Shown piece after piece: positions 22,731 through 34,708 of a stretch of 64,000 nucleotides of DNA. Source of the stretch: Globodera rostochiensis (Eukaryota; Nematoda; Chromadorea; Rhabditida; Heteroderidae); assembly GCA_018350325.1 (NCBI GenBank), contig JAEVLN010000015.1, forward strand, positions 124,001 through 188,000, in the 5' to 3' direction. Below the pieces are notes generated by a model. The model worked only from the letters and a program-made list of their open reading frames with translations, did not search any database and was not told the DNA's origin. Made by a program: the position numbers and the translations under genes. Each line of letters starts with the position of its first letter. Position 1 is the stretch's first letter.

Positions 22731-24963
22731 TTAATAATTACTGCTGGTATTGAAAGGCGGGACATAAATGTTATGGTTGGACATGTCCACATCCTTTGCC
22801 CCAAAAAATGGATTGCACGAGGCGTCGATGAAATTTTTCCCCTTCCAACCATCGCTTTGGTTGAAATTGGCCAAAAGCGATGCCTTCGATTCAATGCAAC
22901 CCCATTCCGCTCTGTACCCGAAAAACCAATCAAAAGGAATCGAATGACGTACTAAAAAGATTTAAATAATTATTGCTTTATAAATATTAAAAAAATGATA
23001 ATTAAAGTACCATATTAATAGAGCCCCCCCCCCCCCCCCCTCTAAAACAGAGCCCCTTTTTTTGCAGGGGGGGGGGGGGGTTGAAAAAAAGAACCCCCCG
23101 GGAACTCTATTATCCTTATATAAAGAGATAGTTTTAAGTTATACGGTAAGTAGTACCGGTACAGTTCAGCACATAACAATGTCGGTCAGCTTGGCCGCAA
23201 AATTTGTCGGGGTTTTCATATTTCTTGATGCCATCTGGATGCAATTCCCACACCGCTTTTCGGCACGTCAGCCTTTCATTTGTAGTCGTTGTTGTCGCCG
23301 TAGTCGTTGTTGTTGTACTCTTTTTGAACATTAATAGGGAATAAACATCGAATTAAAGAAAATGCCCAAAATTTTCTAGAGAGCTTAAAAGTTTGAGAAG
23401 GTACTGTCCAAAAAAAATTTAAAATTGCATTATTTGATTAACTTTAGTTAGAACGGAAATATCAATGAAAGCTTTAGTCGATTTTTATTTAAATTTGACT
23501 TTTAAAAAATAATCCGAAATTTGAATCATTACCGTCTGACAACAAGTCGTGCGGTAGCCTGTGGGACAGCAACCGTCAACGTTCTTGGTCCATCTATATT
23601 GCTCAACACACGCATAAAGGCCACCACATCGAGCGCATTTCTTCTCGGAATCGCAACGGTTTCTCTCTTCTTTCTTTCTGATCATACCACTCAAATCTTG
23701 ATTTGTTTTATCGATTATTGGCTTCATTTCATCCAATTTTCGGTTGACTTCAACAAGCGCATTCACAAGCCGGTATGCTCCATTCACTAACGCGAACGTT
23801 TCATTCACTTTATGCTGCGTTACGTCCAGAGTTTGGTGCGTTTCTTTCACAATTTTGAGAATTTGATGCGCTGTTAGGCTTGCTTCGCTTGCCGATAGTT
23901 GTGCTTTGCACTCCTAAAATGGACTTCTGCATTTAGTTTTTGTTCTTTAAGATTAGAATTTAGTTAATTGTTATTGAGTTTGAACTTAATAATGTTTTTA
24001 ATTACTTATAATTTTGTTTTTGTTGAAATTTTAAAAAATTACTTGCGCAAACTCCGAGTCCGGATTTGTTTTTGTAATTTCATCGATTACCTGTAATTAC
24101 AGTATCAGAATAAATTAATATTAATGCTTTAATGGGACCGACGATTCCGTTTGGACTATTAAATCATCTTTGATACAAAGAAGAATTATTCATTTAATTT
24201 TATTTTTTTATTTTGATTCGACTATTTCTGGTGCGGTCAATTTAACCCGGTTTAGTGATTAAACACAATTTTATTTGAGTTGAATATTTGTTTTCAGAAA
24301 TTAAGAAGACCTATAAATGCCATTATGCCCTTTTAATCTAAAATTAATAGTTCACATTTTCACCAAAAATTCAAACCTTATTGATATTATTGTAAACATT
24401 CTTTTTTGAATTACAAAAACCTTTTTATTTTGTCTTCGTTCAATTTCCGATTAAATATTTTTTATATGTAAATGACGCTGAAACTCTCATAAATGGGGTC
24501 GAGGTTTTGTCTGCTCGGGGATCCCCTCCGGTGTTTAAGCCCCAAGCAATGACTTATTATACCCCATAAAACAGCCTACCTCGTGCCATTTGTCATAGCA
24601 CATAAACTCCCAACCATCGCCGCAACACATTGTCGCCATATTGTCCTTTTTAATACAAACGGCAAATTTGTCCGTGCCGCAATTTTTGAGTCTTTCTTTA
24701 CACACGGCAGTGCCGGTAAAATGATAAATTTGCGCGCCCAATGTACCGCCCATTAGTGTCCCGAAAGCAAATCCAATTGGGCCGCCGCCGTCTGAACTCG
24801 TCGTCGCTCCGATGCCAGCACCGGTCATTAGGTCGCTAATTAAGTTTTTACCATCAAACGCAAATGGATTCTTAACATAATCACTTGCTGGCGGCGGTCC
24901 AAGGACGGTCGGAACCAAAATAAGAAGGCAAATTAAGGAAAGAAGCAGGCATCTTTCGGGCAT
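22731..24963 (-). CDS. Secreted multi-domain cysteine-rich protein
   Basis: Exons 24963-24580, 23913-23533, 23319-23157 and 22951-22731 join in phase (0, 0, 1) to 382 codons plus TAA. Exon 1 has a signal peptide (MPERCLLLSLICLLILVPTV), a Gly-rich hydrophobic stretch (about residues 50-85) and a Cys domain with MCCGDGWEFMC. Exon 2 is a helical, likely coiled-coil stretch followed by a Cys domain ending VDGCCPTGYRTTCC. Exon 3 opens with a poly-Thr linker and has C-rich DRHCYVLNC. Exon 4 contains YRAEWGC and SCNPFFGAKDVD. The CC-x2-GY-x3-CC signature matches exon 1 of the gene at 60-263, so the two are relatives on opposite strands. An acceptor-like TTTGTACAG lies about 25 bases before the ATG and may be the trans-splice site. 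An extracellular role is inferred from the leader; the family is not recognised. Confidence 0.75.
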
Positions 24964-24988
24964 TCTGGGGCAAAAGAGACACAATCTG

Positions 24989-26708
24989 TACAAATAATAA
25001 ATAAAAAATTAATTAAAAAAAAAAAAATTCAGTGAAAATCTCTATAAAATAATGTAAAAATGGCATTTTTCCAACACCTAATTTAGAAAGAAGCTTTTGG
25101 TCTTAAACATTTAACCAAAAGTAGGGTTATAAACTTTTCTTCTTAACGATTTTTTCTCGTGTGTAGACATAAAAAGTTACCGTTTCATTCAATCGAAAAT
25201 TTGTTTTAATAGATTTTGAAAATTATAATTGTTATTTAAATTAAAAAAACTAAAACTTAAATCTTGAAAAAAAAGAGAAAATGTATGAAAGAATGTAAAA
25301 AATGTGTAGAAAGATGAATTTAATGAATAATAAATAATGCTTTATGATTTAGGGAAGCTAGATTTATACACAAACTTATAAATACATTTTTTATTCTTCG
25401 CAGGGACGAACGAAGTCATCACGAGAAAAAAACGAAGATGGAATATTTAATTTGTTTTTCTTGGCGGAAAAAACGAAATTGTGAAAAAAGGCTAGGAACT
25501 CTTGCCACCAGCCCTATTCAATGTGTGTGTAATGTAGGGATGCTCGAGAGTCTCTGTCTCGAGTCTCAATTCTTGATTCTCACTAATTAATGTCTCGCCC
25601 TAGTGTGATGTGATTTGTCAGTCGGCTCAAAAAAATTAGCCAGATGAACGCGACTTGAACTTTTTTTCTAAACTAAAGGCAATTCTGATTAGGACCAATA
25701 AAATGTGAATGGGAGGTCGAATAAATAAATGTCAACGGCTTCTCACTAAATAAAAATCAAAAATTTGCTAAAATTTTGCGAAAAATTTGAAAAAGTTATC
25801 GGTAATTTGTGCAGACAAAATCGCCTTTGATTGGAGTAGGGAAAATATTTCTTTTAGTAAGAATAAAGTTGGGTTGTCCTTAGAAAATATTCTACAAAAA
25901 TGTCCGTTACAATTTACAGAAATTGTTTTGATGTGCAAAGAGATGATAAAAATATTGTCCGGCTTTCGAAACGGGTCAGCATACACCAAAAAAAGTTCGG
26001 GTCGGGCCTAATACAATTTTTGGAACTTAAGAAAAAGCAAATCCCGGCAAAATGCCAACGGGATCCGGGCAAACACAAACATTAGAAATAGAAGCGTGGA
26101 CTCAAATTGGTCAGCCTGATAAAACATTCAATACCGTATGCCAACGAAGTGAAAAAGTTTATTATTTAAATTGATTAACAAATTTTCTTTTTATTTAAAA
26201 TTTACGCTTCCCAATGAATCATCCATCCATCGACTTTGGTCCATTCCAACCCGCGAAGAGAATAGCCAACGAACGGTTGGTGTTTCTATGTTTTTGTTGT
26301 CATAATTATTCATTCATTTTATGTTTTTATAAAATTACAATGGAAATGATCACTTTCGCGCTTTTCTCATCAGTTTATCCAATGATCCACCCAAATAAAT
26401 TGACATTTCGATAATTAATATCAAAACAAAACATTGCCTTCGATTCGAGCTAAATTATTTATTACAACCCAACCGGTTAGGTCGAGCTTTAAACCCAACA
26501 AAAGTTGATTGAGAATAGATTTTTTTGCCATAGCTTTTATGCCTAGGCCATTTGGTTAGCGTCAATTGGAAAAAGAATTTATTTGTAAAAGTTAGATCAA
26601 ATCGGTAGAGGTTGAAGAAAGTTGTAAAAAATTTCGGTACTCGGATCATTTAGCGCTTTAATTTATTGTTGTCAAATCGGTTGGGAGCCTTAACTGATTT
26701 ATAAAAAA
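24989..26708. other. Intergenic, no gene supported
   Basis: AT-rich. A short TCTCGAGTCTC word cluster is at 25545-25590. Overlapping frames at 25768-26085 on both strands share no relative in the window and show no splice logic, so they were left out. The end of this interval holds the conserved upstream element of the next gene. Confidence 0.4.
26336..26395 (+). promoter_or_regulatory. Conserved upstream element of the small secreted gene cluster
   Basis: CAATGGAAATGATCACTTT, then TCATC and TATCCAATGATCCA, resembles DNA at about 29793-29850 and 6325-6385 (AATGGAAAT, ATCACTATTTGCTGC or ATCGCTTTTTGCTGC, then ACCAATGATTCA). Two of the three copies lie 100-370 bases before the signal-peptide ATG of related genes. 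Function is inferred; it could also be ordinary homology left by gene duplication. Confidence 0.45.
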
Positions 26709-27653
26709 ATGAAAACTGTCGTCGCATTGGTCGCTTTCTTGCTCATCTTTGTGCCTCTGAATTCGGCTATCGGCGGTAAAGTTTAGTGTTAAGCAATTTG
26801 TAATTAAATTAAATATTTTATTAATTAATTAGTAAATATTAAGGCCCTCTCAAGTGTAAAAAAGGAAGCGCCATTTCTTTGGAAGGCACAGACCGAAGCG
26901 AAATTTTGAACTGCTCAACTCCAAATGACGAATATTGTGTTGAGGCCACCTGCACGGCATGTAAATATTTTGTTGCCCATTAAAAATCTACTTAAACACA
27001 GTCAAAAGACTACCGTTTTAAATAATTTTATTAAAAAGTGAGCCAGAATCTTGCTTTGGCACCTGTCGGTTTCGAACCGAACCGAGCCGTAGAACCGGCA
27101 TTTTTTTGGCTTGGTTCGGATAACCAAACCGACAACTCTAATGGGAGTTGGCCAGACGGAGTGATCCGTTTTGAGGTTTTGAGAGGGGTGGGGGGGGGGG
27201 GGGTCCTAAACCCAACAAAAAATCCTCTATTTTTTATTCATCGCTGTCCGTATTTACGGAATCGCGACTATAATGATGGGGTTCGCCGTGTCCGTCCAGT
27301 CTTTAAGCATATCATTTTGCAGTCGATTTTGCGACAGGTGTAAAATAATTTAAAATTGTCGTTTATTTATAAAATATCTAAATTTTTTTGGGCTTAAATA
27401 TTAAGGGGACCAGCATGGAAACTTCAACAAATTTTGGGATTGCGTCGTTTCCCGTCAAGGAGGAGAATGTGCCTTTTATAAGCAAACAATGGAAGAACGG
27501 ACCAACTCCAAAAATGTTTCTTGCGATTGCCGCTACGGCGAAAATGGGAAGCCGTCTTCTGCTGCCACAAATAGTAGTGGGTATTCAGCAGAAAATCAAA
27601 TAAAAAAAGTCGGAACAAAAATTTCAGCGGCATTTCTATTTAAATTAAAATAA
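26709..27653 (+). CDS. Small secreted Cys-rich protein A (Ly6-like spacing)
   Basis: Exons 26709-26775, 26844-26960 and 27406-27653 give 143 codons with matching phase-1 junctions. Exon 1 is a signal peptide (MKTVVALVAFLLIFVPLNSA). Exon 2 has LKCKKGS, EILNCS and DEYCVEATC; exon 3 has KFWDCVV, GGECAFY and VSCDCRYGENG. The LKC-x(n)-C-x(n)-YC-x4-C-x(n)-W(G/D)C-x(n)-C-x(n)-CxC layout is shared with the two following genes. It resembles eight-Cys three-finger-like secreted proteins of nematodes, but the exact family was not recognised. Unlike gene C it has no hydrophobic C-terminal exon and runs on to a stop at 27651. Confidence 0.65.
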
Positions 27654-28104
27654 TAATTTGAGAGAATTACATTGTTTTATCTCTAGGGAAATTCAAATTG
27701 CTGTTTTGTTTTTTCGACACACTCATATTTGGTACTGAAAAGTCCAAAAATAATTGGTACTCAGTTGCTCAGTCCCAGACTTAACCCAAAGTTCTTAATT
27801 TTAAAAAAAATACCGCTGGGATATCGCCTTTTTAGGTGCCGCGCGGAATTCTGCATTTCGCGTTTCGAATTTTTGGCAAAAATGCTGAAATTTTGCGGTT
27901 ACCTCCGTTTCAGTGTATTTTGGTGGTCCCCAGGATCTTTGGTTCCATTTCATTACAAAATTGAGTGGCCGTATCACACCGGTTCGGAGTTTATGTAGTC
28001 GTCATAATAATGAATATTGAGGAAAATAGTTTATTTTGTATGTTTTGTAATTTAAAAAAAAGACAATTAAAAACAATTAAAATTGGCTCATTTTACTAAC
28101 AAAG

Positions 28105-29087
28105 GACTCCGATGCAAAGCTGGGACAGTGAAAGCATCAGAAGAAGGCCGAACATATTACGGCGATTGCCTAGATGGTTATGAATATTGCTATGAGGCTT
28201 ATTGTGCAAAAGCTAAGTGTTATGCTGCAAATCATTTAAAATTTGGGAGGCTCGCAGACACCTACCGTAGTTTTAGCCTCATTTTGTGGTTTTATGAGAA
28301 GCTGTTGAGGCTAATCTTCAAAATGGGGTTTAAATGACTTGGTTTTAGCATTTTCTTACCGATTAAACACACATCTTACAACATTAGATTTTTGTACCAG
28401 GCTTTGAAATTATCATCTGCGAGCTCTAATTTTAATAGTTCTAATTCAAGCAAAAACAGAAAAAAAATAAATTAGGGTTCATTCACGACACTTCGGGGGT
28501 AGGAATCGGGGCAAAGTTGGGCAAAGCTTTGTTCCCAACACAAAAACAAATCTAGAACTTAAGAAATAAAATATTTTTAATTGAAATATTTTAAAATATT
28601 TAAAAATCCCAATAAATACATATAAAGCTAAATGTTTTAGAGAGTTTAGAAGACGTTAACGAAAAAAAAAACACAAGTAGCAGTTCAATCAAATATTTTA
28701 GGGAATGAGCATGTTCAGACAATGTGGGGCTGTTCTAAGGACACCAGCGGCTGTGATGCACTGAATGTTGCTGTGAGCGCGAAGATCGATGCCGCCGTGA
28801 AATGCGAGTGCAGTTTTGGCGAAAAGGGCGTGCCAAAAGGAATCAAACATTTCCCAATTTCAACTACGACGATGCCGATGACTACAATTTCTGAAGGTGA
28901 TTTTCTCAATCAAAAAATATTAAATTAAATTAATTTAATTGGAATAATTCGGATATTTACAGAAAATCGCAGCGCCCGTCGCAGTTTTGCCATTATTTGG
29001 ACTTTGCTGGTTGCGATTGGTATATTTAAGTCATTAAGCATTTAGTGATATCAATTAAGGTTATTAATTTCAGGAATCCTTGCTTAA
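28105..29087 (+). pseudogene. Small secreted Cys-rich gene B, damaged
   Basis: Exons 28105-28212 (GLRCKAGTV...YCYEAYCAK), 28702-28896 (TMWGCSKDTSGC...VKCECSFGEKG, then a Thr/Ser-rich linker), 28973-29029 (SFAIIWTLLVAIG hydrophobic) and 29074-29087 match gene C exon by exon, in phase. Two defects: no signal-peptide exon is found upstream, and the donor after 28212 reads CTAAGT where the relatives have GT, so reading through would add unrelated residues. Either a pseudogene or a gene using a different first exon and splice site. Confidence 0.6.
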
Positions 29088-29792
29088 CCTGGTCCAGCAA
29101 TCGAAGCTTATCAATTGATTGACGTTTTAAAATTCAAATGATCATTTCATGTAATTAATTATCCTTGTTTTTTTTACTTCACTGTAAAATGTGTTTTATT
29201 AAAATATCGCCGATTCCTTTATATGGTTTTACTAGAGAATCGGAATTTTGAAAAATTCCGGATCAGGATTTGGAAATGGGCCAAAAATCTTTTGGAATTT
29301 TTAAAATTGTGAAAATAACAACTCCTTGAAATGCCGCCAAAAAATATTTTTTTAAAAATTGGTTAAAATTTAAAAAATTGTTAGAAATTGTTTTATCCGC
29401 TATCGAAGCCCAACACAAAACGGACTACACCACCAGCTCAGATGTGAAGTTAATGGTCTTAAATCCAATACATAATGGAAAATCCTAGTTCGATTACCCG
29501 GATTCAGGACAGGATCCTGATTCGATTTCCAGGACCAACCAGGATCCTGGTCTGAGTTCTGAACCCATAATTTTGACGCTTTGTCCAGAAAACTTGTCGA
29601 CACTTTTTCTAAACCAAAAATTATTTTTGGTGGATCTTTTTTGCCCGCTGTTAAATTTGTCACTTGGTGGTTTAGTAAGCTGTTATTATTAAAGACATTC
29701 TCAGATCACTGGAAGATTTGGTCAATTTCCCATTAAATCCGGACACAGATATAAAAATAATAAAAATAATTATTATTCATTTTGAAAATTTC

Positions 29793-29850
29793 TAAATGGA
29801 AATCATCACTATTTGCTGCTCATCGTTTCACCAAGTGACTCATACACAGA
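29793..29850 (+). promoter_or_regulatory. Conserved upstream element before gene C
   Basis: AAATGGAAATCATCACTATT, TGCTGCTCATCGTTTCACC and AAGTGACTCA line up with 6325-6385 and with the element before gene A. It lies about 100-160 bases ahead of the signal-peptide ATG at 29952. Confidence 0.45.
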
Positions 29851-29951
29851 AATTTTGGTTCATTGTAAATTTGTTATCATTATTTGGTAGGTATTTTATT
29901 TTCATCATTTTTTAAATAATTTTATAAATAAAATTTGCAGACATTTTAATT

Positions 29952-30792
29952 ATGAAAGGTGTTGTAGCTGTACTCATCCTTTTGGTGTTCGTCTCCGTCC
30001 GTTTTCATTTTTGTGATGGTAATACATTTAATTACCAATGATGCTGCACAAAATGGATGTGTCCATTAAATTAAATTTTGAACCTTAATTTGCAGGGCTT
30101 AAATGTCTTAATGGGAAAATGGACGCGGACGGAATTGGAGAAGTGAAGGGCAAAGAATGCCTGCTGGACGATGCCAATTACTGCTTCAAAGCCAACTGTG
30201 ATGAAGGTCAATAAAATAGAGCCCCGGGGTGAGGGCAACCCCACACAAATCTCGGGATCTCGACCCAAGAATTTTGGGAATCTCGACCAAAATCTGATCC
30301 TAATCCGGGCTCTAGCCGTTAAAAACGTTTTAAAAATAAAAACACGCAATACGAAACAAATTAGGCAATGGACAAATTGTTCACAGCGAGTGGGGCTGTT
30401 CTTCACCGGATATTCAAACAAATTGTGCTGCTGTCAGAACTAAAGTTGCGAAGGCACTCAAAACTGCGGTGAATTGCGAGTGCCTTCATGGACAAAAGGA
30501 TGCCGATCTTTCAAATACAAACCTTATCAAGACGCCGACGACGACCACGGAGGGTTCAGCGTCGAGCACGGATCAATCAACGTCTACGATTTCCGAGGGT
30601 TACACACAATTTTATTTTGTTTTCAATAATAAATTCCGCTATTTACAGAAAATCTCAGCGTTCGTCCCAGTTTGGCCACTTTTTGGACTTTGTTGATGAT
30701 GATTGGTAACCTTTTTGATTAAATCATTTTTAATAAATTTTAACGATTTATCAGGAATTTTTGCCGCCACTCATTCAATGCATTTGATGTGA
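29952..30792 (+). CDS. Small secreted Cys-rich protein C, possible GPI-anchored form
   Basis: Exons 29952-30018, 30096-30206, 30365-30598, 30649-30705 and 30755-30792 join through phase-1 introns to 168 codons. Signal peptide MKGVVAVLILLVFVSVRF; then GLKCLNGK, KECLL, NYCFKANC, SEWGCSSPDIQTNC and VNCECLHGQ; a Thr/Ser-rich linker (PTTTTEGSASSTDQSTST); a hydrophobic segment SLATFWTLLMMIGIFAA and a short tail. Leader, Cys domain, Ser/Thr stalk and hydrophobic end suggest a GPI-anchored or membrane-tethered surface protein. This is the most complete member of the tandem trio. Confidence 0.72.
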
Positions 30793-31345
30793 TCTTTTCG
30801 AGAATGACCAATCAATCGTTAAAGATGAATTATTTTTCAAAAATTTTCCGTGTATTTTTTTTCATTTAGTCAAAAATGCCAAAATATGTTCGAAGCCCCT
30901 ATTTTAAACTTGCCTCAAAAATCTCAAACTAACTAACGCGAAGGGCTATTGAGCAGCCGTCTCTATTTCTGAATTAATAAATTGACGTCGTATCCATTTT
31001 GAATAAATTTATACCTGATATCCTAAATCCGTTAAAATAATTCCGAATTGATTGTTTACTATCCAATTTTAAAATATTTTTTAGAGATTTTTCGTCAATC
31101 CCCAAAAATATATTCTAACAAAAATGGCAGATCAAATTGGCACAAATTGATGATTCTTCCCCTTCCTGCTCAACCATGTTTTAGTTGCCAAGTACCAACC
31201 AAGAACTGAAAATTGACACAAAAAAATGAGCTGATCAGAAAAGTCTGGAAATCTAATTTTTGGAAAAAAGGTTTATCGCAAATTTCAATAGAAATCGGAA
31301 ATCAGTGTCGGATAATAATTAATTTATCGAATAATGCCCTTAAAA
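30793..31345. other. No gene seen
   Basis: AT-rich spacer. Its second half (from about 31080) matches the 3' flank of the second BTB fragment (35390-35700), showing that the BTB copies were duplicated with flanking DNA. Confidence 0.45.
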
Positions 31346-33489
31346 ATTGAGTTTCGTGGGATTTGTTCCCTTTCGCATCAATCGACTCCGATCGGTTCGT
31401 CCGCATTCACTTCGGCAGTCAAAATCACCGAATCGTTCTCCTCGTCGTACCAACCGTTCTTCGGGTCCATCAATTTCTAAATTTCTCATTTTAATGCCAG
31501 GGCATTTTTTGATCACAAATCAACCTTAAACGATTTGTAGTGGACGTAACCCAAGGAGTTATTCATGGCGTTAAAAATGTTGATGTTCTTTGTTCGAGTG
31601 AGATCTTGCTTGCCCGTCTTTTGCAAAACAATTCGCAATGTTACCGAACCGGCACAGCTCCAATTGGCATCTTCATTTTAAATGGGTATTAGCGTTGTTC
31701 AAGACCGTTGCTACCCTGCTACCCCCCCCCCGGTTTCTGGACACGCGGTTACGGCTTTTTATTTCGGCCCGGTTAACCAACAGGTTTTACAAATGTTTTC
31801 AAAAAATTATATTAAAAAATGCAAAAATACAAGTTTTTTAATGAGGCAAAATAAGAGAGCATTCATTGCCTTCTGACAAAGAATGTTTCGAAGAAAACTA
31901 GACAAAAATTCCGCTTAGATTTGAGCTTATGGCTCTCCCGCGCCCCGGGGGTACGTCCAACAAAATGGACGTTGGTCATGTGCTAATGAGAGTGTCGCGC
32001 CCACCATTGTCTTCGGCGTTGCATTGGATGTAAAAGCTCAAACATTTATGATAGCTGTTGCTTCGTGAAGTCGACAATATTGTCCACGGAAGGCCCCTAA
32101 TGTACACGGCCTCGCTGAGTCGGCGACTGTACTCATCCGCTCGCGCAAATTCAGACACTTTTTCGATTTTTAGCACAATCTTTCCTTTTGCTTTGTACGG
32201 ATCTGACCGGTATGCGTTTTTTAGTCCGATTAGCTTATAAAATAAAATTCAGTCCCTACCATCACCGGCAGATTTGATCGCGACCCGTCGCTTAGTTGGG
32301 AATTGCAGCGGGTACTGCTCGGGCACAGCGCGGTCCGGATGACAATGGTACAGATACACGCTGAGCAGCTCGGCATCCGTCAACACTCCGCACGGAACTG
32401 TCAAAAAGCGGGGATTACCGTAATCTTACAAAAAGATGCCAACCAATTTCTTTCGAAAAATCCTCTTTTGGGACGAGCGGAAAACGGATTTTAAATAGAG
32501 CCGGGCCGAGCATTGCACGACGATTCTCAGCCGAACACTCTTTCCCATTTTGACGGCATTTTTCGTCCGCCCATTTAAGGGCCTACAAATACAAAAGAAA
32601 TATTTATATTAAATTTAATTAATTATATTTTGCAAATTTACAGCAATCCAAATTGCAATCTCTCGGCACACAAACAGCTGATCACGATCCAAAATTTCGC
32701 ACAACAATTTTTGATCAATTTGCAAAAATTCTTCCGATTGTATCAGTGTGTTCGCATGCACATCAATGTAATACAAACAGCGGCGAGCAAATGCCCAAAA
32801 TAAAATCATCATTATTAATTATTTGAAAATGCATATAAATAAATGTTAATTATTCTATTAATCTCCGTCCCCCGCCCCCATTCATAAACAAAACTAACTA
32901 ACTGTTAAAGAATCTGTATCTGTGATTAAAATTGTAAATTCTCGAAAATACCTCACCTTTTCATCAAGAAAACGAGCCTGGTCAAATGTGACGAAAACGT
33001 TGCGCAACTCCCGTATGGGAAAGTCCACGCACGCTTTGATAAGCTCAGCCAAATCATATTTTTTGGCTAAAACACAGTCTTTATAATCCATGAAAAGTGC
33101 TTAAATAATCTTTAATAATTTTCAACAAACCGCTCCATTAAATTCAACATTAAATTGAGGAAAAAGGAATGAATTAACGGTTAAGTTTCTTTAAATTCAC
33201 ATTCACCCGCATAAAGCACAGCCATCGCATTGTCCCCGTTCAGTCCACTCAAATCATCGGCGTAAATGAAGCTCAACATTGTCTTGAACGCTCCCAACGC
33301 CACGTCGGGCACCTCCACAGGCTTAATCTCTTCCGAGAAGGCTTAATAATCGTTTTCAAAAAATTTTTAAAAAATTTCCGCACCCGTCCCAGCGGCGGCG
33401 GCGGCCTTTGCGTTTTCTGCATCAAACCGGAACATTGCCTCGAACACGTCAGAGGCCGCCATCAGAATCTGTGTGTGTGCTGGCAGAAG
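31346..33489 (-). pseudogene. BTB-BACK-MATH protein pseudogene
   Basis: Minus-strand exons: BTB (33489-33384, LLPAHTQILMAASDVFEAMF; 33341-33207, KPVEVPDVALGAFKTM), BTB/BACK (33066-32957, IRELRNVFVTFDQARFLDEK), BACK (about 32797-32642; 32582-32444; 32397-32260, ending near [17 protein letters not shown]), MATH-like end (about 32235-31975, EKVSEFARADEYSRRL; 31680-31530; 31490-31346, MDPKNGWYDEENDSV). BTB-BACK-MATH proteins are substrate adaptors of Cullin-3 ubiquitin ligases and are expanded in nematodes. Lesions: the acceptor before the 32797 exon has lost its AG, the next acceptor (about 32236) gives the wrong phase, the MATH region is frame-shifted and split by about 290 bases (31690-31970), and the usual first exon is missing in this orientation. 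Confidence 0.8.
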
Positions 33490-34090
33490 CTAAATATTCA
33501 AAAGTCATTAATTAGTTAATTAACGACTTAACCCGATTTGAACCAGGATCGAGAAAAAGGGTACTAAATTAGTAGAAACCGGATTTTCAGGCATTTGCCT
33601 TTTTTGCGAATACGACGCTTTAAAAGTTAAGGACCAAAAAGTGGTCAAAAAGTGACGGAAATTTTTCAATTTAAAAAATTAGAATAATTTATTTTATAAA
33701 ATATCACATTAAAAAATGATGTTGAAAAGATTGTCATTAGTGATGTTCGCGATATGAAATTTATCGAGTCCGAGAAAAAGTCGGATACGGATTTCGGGTC
33801 GGATTGAGAAACACCGGATTTCGGATGATCCGTTGCAACCAACCCTGGTCGAGAATATGAAGCCAAGAATTTTTTTAGAAAATTATCTGTTGCACAAAAG
33901 TAAGTTTAAAGATATTTAACGACGGCACCTATTGACACCGTCGAAGGCCCAAAAATTTTTTTTTGATTTTTGGGCATCAATTAGCTTTTTGGTAACATAT
34001 TTTGTAATAGAACTTGCTCAGAAATTGCCAAAATAAGCCATTTTATTGTTTTGATTACCGGCGGCTCGTTTATTAGTTCTAATTTTAGCA

Positions 34091-34191
34091 TGTCAAAATC
34101 AGACAATTTGGGGGGTCGTATTAAGCGTTTGCTGGGCACCGGCGATGGCGCGGACGTGCACTTTTTGGTGGGAGAAGGAGATGAAAAGGAA
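34091..34191 (+). pseudogene. Inverted orphan first exon of a BTB gene
   Basis: ATG at 34091 opens SKSDNLGGRIKRLLGTGDG, followed by ADVHFLVGEGDEKE and a GTGAGT donor. This is the start and first half-strand of a BTB domain, yet the matching downstream exons are on the minus strand (33489 and 36221). No plus-strand continuation exists. A local inversion best explains it. Confidence 0.7.
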
Positions 34192-34708
34192 GTGAGTTCA
34201 GAAAAATTTTGGCAAAATTTATTGGACAAAAATTCTTATCAAAATGCCTTAAAAACTTTTAAATTTGATCGGAGCCGCCACTAAAAGCCTAATGCTGGCT
34301 AACATATTTTCTTACTTTTGTGACGAAATCCGGGAACGGGAATTCAAACCGCCCATGCAAAAGTAAAGGAATTGTTTTACTGACCTGTGGAAAAGCAATG
34401 CTCGAATTACGACTAATGGTTCGAAATCGCTCAAAAACGGTGATCTGATTTTGGATTCCACGACCCCTTAAACCTCTAAAACTATGTGTTTTACCATTTT
34501 TCAATTACTTTTTGGTGGGAAGGAGTTGTTATTGCCCCCCCCCAGCAGGTCAATTGCGGAAAAAATAGTGAAAAGTGAAGAAAAAGGATCAACAAACAGC
34601 TAGAGAGAGAGGGACAAACAATGCAAATGTTATGAAAACAACAATTCATAATTTGTCAACAAAAAAGTTTCATGAATTGTGTACGAAAATTGGACGACAA
34701 ACAAGGTT

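Larger units (their letters stand above)
19406..23970. repeat. Segmental duplication, copy 2
   Basis: Same orientation as 8699-13354. Differences from copy 1 include a local expansion of the 41-bp tandem repeat, a one-base insertion in the orphan exon (20828-20832), the retained Cys exon at 21278-21418, and loss of the hairpin's right arm. Its right edge continues into the intact first exon of the Cys-rich gene, so this copy is closer to the ancestral layout at that end. Confidence 0.9.

Noticed and set aside
25768..26085. Overlapping 61-74 codon frames on both strands
   Set aside because: No signal peptide, relative or splice context; the length is expected by chance at this composition.
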